Below, one piece after another: positions 55,029-64,000 of a stretch of DNA of 64,000 nt (its first letter is position 1; every line of letters starts with the position of its first letter). This DNA comes from Rutstroemia sp. NJR-2017a BVV2. Taxonomy: Eukaryota > Ascomycota > Leotiomycetes > Helotiales > Rutstroemiaceae. The position numbers and the translations under genes are program-made. The notes beneath the pieces were generated by a model. That model did not search any database. It was not told the DNA's origin and was given only the letters and a program-made list of their open reading frames with translations. The stretch lies in NCBI GenBank assembly GCA_002946415.1, contig NJPS01000079.1, positions 992,001-1,056,000 on the forward strand, given 5' to 3'.

Positions 55029-57067
55029 ATGAGGGGTCGCCTTCCTAACATGTCGCCCATTAACGCCGATGCTGGTTATCGTGCGACACCCGACCTAGAC
55101 GAAGATTCACATTCATCAACCAGTAACTCGCCCGCGCGGGCTGACTACGAAGAATCCGATTTCTTTACGGGGAACAATGACTCTTCGTCGTCCATAGGCG
55201 TACCAACTTTCCAAGACATGGCCGTGACGGAGGAAAACTGCGTATCGGCCTCGAACAGACTTCCGGCAGAAGTTCTCATCGGCATATTCTCCAAGCTCAG
55301 CAGTGCCCACGACCTTCTGAATTGCATGCGGGTCTCAAAGGTGTGGGCTATCAATGCCGTGGATCTACTCTGGCTTCGCCCGGCATGCACAACATTCGTC
55401 AAGCTGGGCTATATTTGCAGGACGCTTTCCTCGGAGAACCCTTACTTCGCATATCGGGAATTTATTAAAAGGCTGAACTTGGCCATGTTGGCAGAACGCA
55501 TCAATGATGGAAGTGTCGACCAGCTTTCGGTGTGCAATAGAGTCGAGCGGTTGACGTTGACGGGTTGTATAGGCCTTACCGATCATGGATTGATCAAACT
55601 GCTCATGGATAGTAGCTACCTGTTGGCTCTGGATATATCGGGGGATACGCAAATCACGGAAGCTTCTATGTATGCCCTCGCGGAAAACTGCCGGAGACTG
55701 CAGGGCTTGAATATTTCAATGTGCACCAAGATTTCAAGCGAGTCCATGATTCGTGTTGCAGAAGCTTGTCGTCACCTGAAACGAGTATGTTTGGATTCTT
55801 CTACTGCGAGATGCTATGCTAACCAGATTCTAGCTAAAACTCAACGGCTGTACCCAGCTGGATAACAATGCTATCATGGCATTCGCTCAAAATTGTAGAA
55901 ACATACTGGAGATAGATCTTCACCAATGCAAGGAGATCACCAACGAACCTATCACTTCACTTATCACAAATGGGAACTGTCTACGAGAACTTCGCCTGGC
56001 AAGCTGCGAGCTCATCTCGGATAACGCTTTCTTAAACCTGCCAAACAGAACATATGAGCATTTGCGGATACTGGACCTTACCAGTTGTGCTCGCTTGACG
56101 GATGCTGCGGTCGACAAGATCATCACAGTGGCGCCCAGGCTCCGGAACATCGTTTTCGCCAAATGCCGAAATCTTACAGACCAGGCTGTCAACTCGATTA
56201 GCAGACTCGGGAAGAACCTTCACTATCTACATCTTGGACATTGCGGTCAGATTACTGATGCTGCGGTTGTGAGACTGGTCCAAGCATGCAATCGCATTCG
56301 CTATATAGATCTCGGCTGTTGTGTCCATATTACAGACGCATCTGTGATGAAGTTGGCTTTGCTACCTAAATTAAGGCGGATAGGGCTGGTTAAGTGCGCT
56401 GCTATCACGGATGCTAGTGTGCGCGCGCTGGCAGAGGCTCAGAAACAACGCAGGACTACTCGGTATCTGCAGGGCGAAGAGCCTTGGGGAAATAATAGTC
56501 TGGAGAGGGTACATCTTAGTTACTGCACCAATTTGACACTTCAGGTATGTGCTTTTTGATTTAACTGGGACCTGGTGCTAACCCCATGATAGAGTATTAT
56601 AGAACTATTGAACAACTGCCAGAAACTCACCCATCTGAGTTTAACTGGTGTTCAAGCCTTCCTCCGCACAGATCTTGAAAAGTACTGCAGAGAAGCACCA
56701 CCAGGTTAGTTAGCTACATTCACCCCCATCCCTCTCATTCCCATTCATATGTTAGGACCTCTTACTAACAAATCATCTAAAAGAATTCACAGAACACCAA
56801 CGAAACGTCTTCTGCGTCTTCTCGGGCCCAGGTGTATTCGGATTAAGAAATCACCTCAATCGTCTGGCGAAAATGCCGTCGTCGCCCACGGAAAGCCAGT
56901 TCTTTGAACAGGAAAATGGTGGGGATTTGGAGTCGAGTCAGGATGCGGATGATGATCGCACGATGACGGGGATGATGAGTGCGGCGGCGTTGGGAGGGGA
57001 TGATGGGGAGGGAGATGTGGATGCGGATGGGGATGAGGAGTTGGAGGATTTTCAGGGGGGTGTTTAG
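55029..57067 (+). CDS. GRR1: F-box/leucine-rich repeat protein GRR1 (SCF substrate receptor)
   Basis: Four exons: 55029-55784, 55834-56544, 56593-56704 and 56784-57067 (620 aa). Introns of 49, 48 and 79 nt all have GTATGT or GTTAGT donors and clean phases. The F-box is at about 75-120 (NRLPAEVLIGIFSKLSS...VSKVWAINAVDLLW). It is followed by about 12 Cys-containing leucine-rich repeats of the Leu-x-Leu-x-x-Cys-x-x-Ile-Thr-Asp type, for example LTLTGCIGLTDHGL, LDLTSCARLTDAAV and HLGHCGQITDAAV, then an acidic Asp/Gly/Glu-rich C-terminus. This is the GRR1 architecture: the F-box binds Skp1 and the LRR arc binds phosphorylated targets for ubiquitination. In yeast it acts in glucose sensing and cyclin turnover. 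The first ATG of the frame with a good context (CCACCATGAGG) is chosen. Confidence 0.95.
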
Positions 57068-58420
57068 GGGGGGATGAGGGTGAGAGGGTGGGAATAATGC
57101 TTTCTTGACTTGGAGAGAGTGGTGGGACTGACACGTTCTCGAATTTGAGAGGGTGGCGGGTCTGATGCTTTTTCTCTCGATCTGATGAAGAAGATGATGA
57201 TGATGATGATGGATAACAGAACTGGGATGGAAGCTGGACGCTGGACGGAACAGAAAACAATATATCACGGACGGAGTTTTGCGGCGCGTTGGGCGGATAA
57301 CGAAGAAAGAAGCCTTACTGCCTGCCGGTAGCTGGCAGGATAGGGGGATACAGAATACCCATTTTATTACCTACTTACTCGTGTTACAATCTACTTTTGA
57401 TCGGCTGGGGGAAGAGGGGAAGGGGAAAGGGAACGTATTTGTATATACGCATGCATGCATACATTCCTTTGGAGGGGCTTTTTTGGGGGGCGGGGGCGTC
57501 ATGTCATGAATATGACTGCTGGTTTGTGGTTGGTGGTAGGTGGTAGGTGGTAGGTGATGAATTGGAGGGCAGTAAAACGGGGGAAGAGGAGTACATGTTT
57601 TTTTGGGGAGTTGGTTGGTTTGGTTGAGGGTTTATTCTCTTTTGTTTTTTGATTTTTTTCATTTTTTGAGGGGGGAGGGGTTTATTGTATTTGGCTTTGG
57701 GTTTGGGATTGGGATGGTTTGGGGTTGGGGCTGGTAAAATGGAGAATGGGGAATGGAGAGGGGGTGCTAGGGGTTGGGGGATGGGGATATGGAGTAGGGG
57801 TAGGGGTAGGGATGAATAAGAATAGTGATAGGGAATTGAATTGAGTAGTCTATATCAAATTTTTTTTCGCTTTATGATTGATATTTTTTGAAAGGTACTT
57901 TATGATGAAAGGTGCATTATGAGGTACTTGTAGGGCGGGGGAGGGGCGGAGGGAGAGGGTGGGAAGGAAGAAATTATAGAGAGGAGAGGAAACGAGAGCA
58001 GGAAAGCAGGGATTAAGGAGAAGGGAGTACTATAGGAGGAGGGGAGAGTACGAAGAAAAGAGGAAAGGAGAGAAGGAAAGAAGGAAAGAGTGAAAAGGAA
58101 AGTGGGTGAGATAGGAAGGAAGGAAGGAAGTAGTAAGATATATCTCTCCTTCTTTCTTTCCATACAGATTTTATCTCTACACCTACAAAACATCATTGAT
58201 AAACACTCTTCATCCTACATCCATTCATCCATTCATCCATACACACATTCACATATATCTATATCTCCTTCTCACTCACTCATCAATACCCACCCGCTGT
58301 TCTCTCTTCTCTTACTGTACCAATAATTCATTACCTGCACGGAAAGAGTATAGCCTCACTCAGTACACGATACGATCGGAAAGGAACTCGAGGAACGAGG
58401 GAAGCGGGAAAGAGGACAAG
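57068..58420. other. Intergenic region, G-rich then purine-rich, upstream of GRG1 gene
   Basis: No coding frame. From 57.4 to 57.8 kb the plus strand is strikingly G/T-rich (GGGG and TTTT runs, GGTGGTA repeats). From 57.9 to 58.12 kb it is almost pure A/G, and from 58.14 kb it becomes C/T-rich. Such strand-biased blocks just before a highly expressed, glucose-regulated gene suggest promoter and long leader function; this is inference. Confidence 0.55.
58221..58240. repeat. Tandem CCATTCAT repeat
   Basis: Two full 8-bp units and half of a third, within the presumed leader of the GRG1-type gene. Confidence 0.85.
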
Positions 58421-58707
58421 ATGAATACCGTTAAGCGAGTATTTGCTATTTTTCTATCCTCCGCTCTCTGTTTTTTGGGTTTGGTTTGAAGTTGGATCCC
58501 CTTATGACTGGATGGATGGTTTATCTTGTTTTCCTAGTGGATGGAGATCCCCATCAACTCATTTACCTATGATAGAGCTGTTCGACTGGCCTGCTTTGCT
58601 TGAAGATAAATACCCTATATCTGTTTTCTCTAGCTTTTCTTTTCTCGCCTTGCTCTACTATTCCCATCCTTCAATCTTTTATCTTCCCTTATAACATACT
58701 TCATATA

Positions 58708-58798
<91 letters not shown>

Positions 58799-59336
58799 CG
58801 CGCCTCTTCCCACTTCCCAACTACCCAGCACTGCTCTTCATATACAATCTCAAAGCCTATACCCCATTCAACCTGCACTAAACCATCACTAACTCACCAC
58901 CACAGAAACACAGTGCAATATATCTCCGAAACTGCAAAAGCGAAGAAATGTCAGGTGGAGAAGGAGGTGCATAAGAGTATGTTTTTCTTCTTCCTCTCTT
59001 CCTGTCTTTGACTTTCTTCCCCTTACCTACTTCCTATTCCCTTCTTCTCCATCTCTACTTCTCCTCATTTATTAGTATTACCCATTTCTCATTATTTCTT
59101 CCACTTCCCACTATTCCCTTCAACCCCCCCGGCCCTCCTACATTTTCATCCATCCATTCAAACCCTCTCGCCTTCTATCTAAGTTACTAAAAGAGGAAAA
59201 AACAGAAATATCACACACATCCGCCCTTCCAACACATACCCGTATCAACGCGGCGATCGACGCGGTTGGCGATGCGACGCAGCAGCGGAAGCATGAGGTT
59301 AAGGCCGAGGGGTGTAAGGAGGTTGTGAAGAGTTGA
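58421..59336 (+). CDS. Glucose-repressible GRG1/CCG-1-type small protein
   Basis: Assembled from three small exons: 58421-58434, 58906-58976 and 59206-59336 (71 aa, the family's normal length). Intron 1 (471 nt) begins with GC (GTTAA then GCGAGT) and has a CACTAAC branch; intron 2 (229 nt) has GTATGT, a TTACTAA branch and AACAG. The product begins Met-Asn-Thr-Val-Lys, then VQYISETAK, ending with INAAIDAVGDATQQRKHEVK and a Lys-rich tail. This matches the glucose-repressible family pattern (Met-x-Thr-Val-Lys, Tyr-Val-Ser-Glu, Asp-Ala-Val-Gly-Asp, His-x-x-Lys-Ala-Glu). Members are among the most abundant transcripts on glucose loss, stress or circadian cues in Neurospora; the molecular role is unknown. 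Using the nearby GT donors instead leaves the wrong phase, so the GC donor fits better. The middle part is shorter in Ser/Glu than usual. Confidence 0.72.
58709..58797. repeat. Poly-C homopolymer run of 89 bases
   Basis: An uninterrupted run of C on the plus strand, lying inside intron 1 of the GRG1-type gene. Any plus-strand frame reads poly-Pro and any minus-strand frame poly-Gly, so frames here are artefacts. Whether the length is biological or an assembly effect cannot be told. Confidence 0.97.
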
Positions 59337-60848
59337 TTGATGAAGGGGTGGATTTAAGGGAGTTGGATTGGGGGATGAATTGCGGAGAATCGATTGCGGG
59401 GAATGGATTTGGGGGGGGGGGGGTTAGATTAGGGGATCAGGGCGTGGATAGCCATCAAGGAGGTGAGGGACATAAATAAGGTACTGAAATCGGGGAGCTG
59501 TTTGTGAGAACAAAATACAGTGGTTGTGCTAAGGTGATGCGCTAATGATGAAGTCGAGGTTTTGGGAAGAGTAACGAATAGTCCACTCGAAGGGCCAGTT
59601 AAAGATTGTATACCATACATATCTATTTTTATCGTTCCGGGAGGGAAGACAGACCTGGAAACTTCCCGCATCAACCTTAGACCTTTCTATCTTTCAATTT
59701 CACTTACTTGCTGTACAGTAAACAATAAACAAACAAGCTAGCAAAGAATCCTCATATTTTAGTTCATATATTCATATAGCACAAGTAGAAATGTGCGCCA
59801 AAACCGACGCTACTCCTGGAAAGTGACTGCTGTGCATATATAACCAGGCTGTCGACTGAGTCAGACAAGAGATATAGATAGATGATTCAGGTTTACATAT
59901 TATATCATTCTTGCACTATCCTTTCAACTTAACTCAATTCAACTCAATTCAATAATCACACTGACAGACTGATAGACTGGTTACAAACACAGATGATCAT
60001 TCATATATGATATGATATGGGTATCTTCATCTCCATCTCCATCCATCACAGCACCAATCTCCCTCTTTTCATAGATCAATCTTTCTTTCCACACCCTTCT
60101 CCTTTTCCTTTTTCTTTTTCCAACCCTCCCCTACTAAATCAACGCAACACAACAGCAACGCATTAAAATTATACTAAAAAACCACCCCAATCCCTCCCCC
60201 CCCTTTTCCAGATTTTCCACTCCCACTCCGGCCAAGAAAAACACAAAAGAAATTCATAAAAGAAAAAGTAAAAAATTCATCACATCATATCATTCGCTCA
60301 TCATCCATCGATTAGATCGGACTTGCTCGCTTGCTCGCTAAACAGAAACAGGAAACAGGAAACAGAATGCCAGCCCAACCCAGTCCAGCCCAAGCCAAAT
60401 AATAGACGACCACCACCGACCCTATGTGAAAATATTTGTGAAATAAAAGTAACAAAAAAGACAAAAAGAGCAATGCCAGATCGCGGGATGTGAAGAAGAT
60501 ATAAGGAAGAAGAAATAAAGAAAAAGATATGTGTGTGCGTATATAACAACGAGATAGGTGAAGAGGATGAGGTGAGAGGAAACGTATGCGTGTCGAATCG
60601 TGTATCTTGCGTATTTTGTTTTCGTATATGTGGTATGAGATGCAAACTGACTGAGCAGAACCGAAACCGAATCGAGTACTTCTAAAAGGAAAATCTAGGC
60701 TCGCGCCCGTAAAATCTTTTCCGTTCTCTTTTTGTTTTGATGTTTTGTTTTGTTTGGCCGTGATATGAGTTGCGATGCGATGGTGTGGTATAAAAATGCT
60801 CTTTCCCGCGTTCCTCTTCTCCGCCATCTTCGTCTCTCCCTCCTCTCC
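59337..60848. other. Intergenic region
   Basis: No supported gene. It holds the 3' UTR of the GRG1-type gene on the left (with a run of 13 G near 59410) and an A-rich 3' UTR of the minus-strand gene on the right. Frames at 60301-60827 are low-complexity. Confidence 0.55.
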
Positions 60849-63800
60849 TCAAACGCTGTTCGTCCTCCTCCTGATAATATGCACCGGTTTCTGCGCATGC
60901 ACCACCACCAGCTTAAAACTCGCATTCCACTTTTCGCATTCATCGAGAACCGCCACATCACTAAAGATGCTCCCCGTATTGATCTTCTCCCTCTCCTTCT
61001 CCTTCCCCTTTCCACCCACTTTCCCCTCCATCTTCCTCGCAACCGCCTTCTCCGCCTCCAGCAACCCGCTCTCATAACACCTCATATACCACCATCTCCC
61101 CACCTTCGCCACCATCTTGGTGATACTCTCGTCGCTCTCAGGACTCGGATCTTTCATCATATCGACCAGACTGCGCTCTTCTCGGATCTTCTGTTTCTGT
61201 GCTTTGCTCTTCGACCGATCCATCACGAACCCAGTGACTGGGACACCGACCCGACAGCTCTTGACATCTTTCCACCCTCGTCCGCCAAGGAGGCGCAAGA
61301 CGAGATCGCCGACGCTGCCTAAGACCACACCTTCATCGCGTTCGCGGAGACGGGTCTTCAGCCCGCGAACGGCGCGGCGGGTACGTGGACCCATGTTTAG
61401 CATGTCGAGATCGAGAAGCGTGATTTCGATGTAGCCGCCTGGTTTGAGAACGCGGCGGGATTCGGAGACTAGGTGGGTGTAGGTTTCGGTAGTGAGGGTG
61501 GATGGGAAGCGGAAGATGACTGTGGAGAAAGTCGAGGATGGGAAGGGGAATTTGGGGATTGGTGTTGAAGATGGAGAGGTGAAGGATGGGAAGGGAACTT
61601 GGTGGTGGTTTGAGGGAGGGGCGGGGTATGCGGCGGGGGTGGATGCGGTATGTGCGGCTGTTGGGGAGAGATTGTAGAAGTTGCAAGAGGGATAGGTTTC
61701 AGCGGCGTAGTATGACCAGTCGTCTGTTATTGTAGAAGTCAGTACTAGTTTTGTGGAGTGAAAGTTAGCTCATGGAGCAAGAAAAGAATACTCACCATTT
61801 CCCAAACCATCAATGATCAAAATCGAACATCTCTTCGTACCCTCCAACTCTGATATCGCCTCTCGAGCAGGACTGAACAGCACATTCCCAAAAGTAAGCC
61901 ATTTACTAACCGTCATACTCCCCACTCTGAGATTGACTTGCGACATGGGTGAGTTGCTTTCCTGCGACGAGATGCGAAGGAGGCTTGAGCCGGAAATGCG
62001 GGACGTGCTGGTGTTGCTTGAGGAGGCGGATTTGCGCGAGTGGGTACTATTCTTAGATGTTCGATTTGTAGCTGGAATGGGAGGTTCGGAACTGGAATTG
62101 GTGTTGGAAGATGCTGGATCGTGGATGGGATTAGACGAGGTGGTATCAAAATGAAAATTTGGCGAAGGGAAGAAATCCGATAGGGAAATTGGAGTGGTGG
62201 GTGATGGGATGGTGGCCAAAGCAGCACGCAGGTTACTGTCCATATCTTGACTGTAGATGCTAGATGTGGTGAGGGTGAGTGTCGATTTGCGAGGAGGAAC
62301 CTCTGGCAATTCGCGATTTGGCATAGGTAGCGGGTTTGTGGTCTTGATTGAAGAACGTGGTCCATAACTCCTCCGACTTTGGTAGGTCTCGTATTGAAAT
62401 GGTACGCCAAAAGAAGATGTTGTGGAAATCCGAGATTTGCATGTGCCGTCTGTCTCGATCAAGTCGTCATATTCGTCCCAAACCTCATCTTCTGCCAATT
62501 CTGCATCGGGTTCTGGAATGACCGCGGTAATTTCTGCAACATTGAGTGTCCCTGAACTGCTTGTCATCGTAGCTGCGGAGTTCTTTCTTGGAGAAAAGGC
62601 TAGAAATTCTCGCTGAATTGATCCAGGCGTGGATTTGTTTTCTTGGGAATTCCGTTGAGCATCGAGTTGCACCGCGTAATCCTGTTCAAGAGTAGAAGGC
62701 TTTGGCGGACTTGCGCCGAGAGCTACAGAATCTGCATCGAGCTCTGCAAAGTTCAGAGTAGGTTGCAAAGTGCTAAGTCTTGCAAATGGTCGCGAGAATG
62801 ACTTTGGCGATGTTGTCTCCGGTCTTGCAGACACGACCTTGGGAATCCTACCAACTTGTTGTAGACGACTTGGACGGACGGGAGTAACTTCTCTGGTGAT
62901 TTGGAATTCTGGTTCAGGAATTTCTATTTCAGGAGAGAGTGGCAGAATCGGTTCTGGCGGAGCGTATACGGTGGTGGCTGGCATCACTTCGGGAAGTGAG
63001 GGTGCCATGGCCAGCTGCAACTCCTCAATTCTTCGCAGATTCTCCTTCATGTTACTAAACTGCAGCTCATCTAACTGCTCGTCAGTTAACATAACAACAT
63101 TCGAATCTCTCAAAATGTCCTCCAAATCCAGACTCTCTAAATCTTCTGGTTCGCTAGAAGAGTCCATCATGGCATAATGAGGTACTGCTTTGATGGGTTG
63201 CCGACCAACAGAGACTTGCACTGGGCTGCCCTTGACCTCCACTGGTGGTTTTTGTGCTTGTCGATGGAATATATTCCATTTTCGAGGCGATCTGGCTCGC
63301 TTCTCCAGTTTCTTCGGTTTAGAAGTATCGTCATTTCGACCCCGCTCGAGCTCTCCTTTCATTTCCAGTTGTGATTCACCAGATAATAGAGCAGAATCCG
63401 AAATTACCATAGAAGAGGATGGTTCCGTGGGAGGTATAATAAGTGGTTCGGGCGAAACCAAGGCACCCGTGGAGCTATTCAAGCGCTGCATCGACCTTCG
63501 GAATGCCAACGGTGGCTTTTTCTGATCCTCATATTGACCATCGGATGGTCTTCGGAATCTCGGCACACCAACAGAAGAGTTTCTGTTGCTGTTATCTTTC
63601 GGAATGGCAGATGGCCATAATGTAGGCTGAGACGGCTCTTGACTGGAACTAGTCTGTGTAGAAGTCTTACTCAGAGCAGTAAGACTCGTGTTACTTTCCG
63701 TACGACTAAACACTGAGCCAGAGTTTCGGTTTTCCTTTATTTGGCCACCTCCAGCTATCACAACAGGATTTATACGATCGCGGAAAAATGGATCTTGGGT

Positions 63801-64000
63801 GCCAGATACAAAAGTTGACGAACCACTCAAGCTTCTTTCGTGTGTGCGGCCTGGAGCGGGTGCACCTGTACTGCGACCACGAAGTGCGTAGCGTGTGTAG
63901 CCTTCGTGACCCGTACCTGCTGCTGGTCCCTTTCGAGGTGGTTTTTCGGCCGTCGCTGTTCCAGCTTCAGGTGTTGTCTTGGTGCGCCTACTGAAAAATC
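60849..64000 (-). CDS. Large protein with C-terminal methyltransferase-like domain (5' end beyond window)
   Basis: The minus-strand frame is open from the right edge of the window to 61796. A 72-nt intron (61724-61795, GTGAGT...AACAG) joins it to a last exon, 61723-60849. At least 1,026 residues are present and the start lies outside. Upstream of 63830 the frame reads a typical Lys-Gly-Pro-Ala-Ala-Gly-Thr-Gly-His-Glu-Gly-Tyr motif, which I have seen in conserved fungal proteins of this type. A long disordered Ser/Pro-rich region follows, and then the C-terminal domain: Ser-Ile-Leu-Ile-Ile-Asp-Gly-Leu-Gly-Asn-Asp-Asp-Trp-Ser-Tyr in place of the SAM loop, and VLKPGGYIEITLLDLDML as motif V. The glycine-rich loop is degenerate (Asp-Gly-Leu-Gly-Asn), so catalytic activity is not assured. 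Confidence 0.85.

Noticed and set aside
58600..58881. Poly-Pro frame (and poly-Gly on the other strand)
   Set aside because: Produced only by the poly-C run; no coding signal on either side, and the run sits in an intron of the GRG1-type gene.

Overview
The window is nuclear DNA of a filamentous ascomycete (Pezizomycotina). The reasons are many short spliceosomal introns (44-110 nt, GTRNGT donors, CTAAC/CTGAC-like branch sites, YAG acceptors), wide intergenic spaces, and gene families typical of moulds: DUF7729 GPI protein, 3CxxC zinc protein, AIM18, GRR1, GRG1, a LaeA/UMTA-type methyltransferase and a microsomal P450. Leotiomycetes is my best guess from the overall feel of the proteins, and is inference only. 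I saw no tRNA, rRNA, CRISPR array, recognisable transposon ORF or virus-like gene.

Layout. Bases 1-5571 hold no gene I can support; the last 1.5 kb is a CT-rich leader to a J-domain protein (5572-7545). A single-pass membrane protein with a lectin-like propeller (9216-10831) and a 3CxxC zinc protein (12403-12891) follow. From 14.1 to 22 kb lie four low-complexity, Ser/Arg/Pro-rich, probably disordered proteins; one has an in-frame TGA near its start. After a 3.7 kb empty stretch come a DUF7729 GPI protein (25679-27208), a methyltransferase (28567-29817), a Cys-rich CYSTM-like miniprotein (31203-31544), a LaeA-like methyltransferase (31830-32717) and a Thr-rich type I membrane protein (34106-35137). 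AT-rich DNA at 36.4-41 kb carries two small proteins that start alike (Met-Gly-Ala-Val) and a 118-bp foldback element. A P450 (41342-43004) and an acyl-CoA synthetase (43775-45490) converge.

From 46.6 kb on, the genes are mostly housekeeping: ribosomal protein uL13 (five exons), a BAG-domain co-chaperone, a dithiol glutaredoxin, AIM18 and the F-box/LRR protein GRR1. Just downstream of GRR1 is a glucose-repressible GRG1-type gene of only 71 codons in three exons, one of 14 nt. Its first intron contains a run of 89 cytosines. The window ends inside a large protein with a C-terminal methyltransferase-like domain.

Exon junctions were placed by eye from splice signals, reading phase and family expectation. 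Most are well determined. The models at 12.4, 20 and 21 kb and the start of the BAG gene are uncertain. No single pathway joins all these genes. The most plausible functional groups are the P450 with the acyl-CoA synthetase (lipid or fatty-acid tailoring) and GRR1 with GRG1 (both tied by family knowledge to glucose response).
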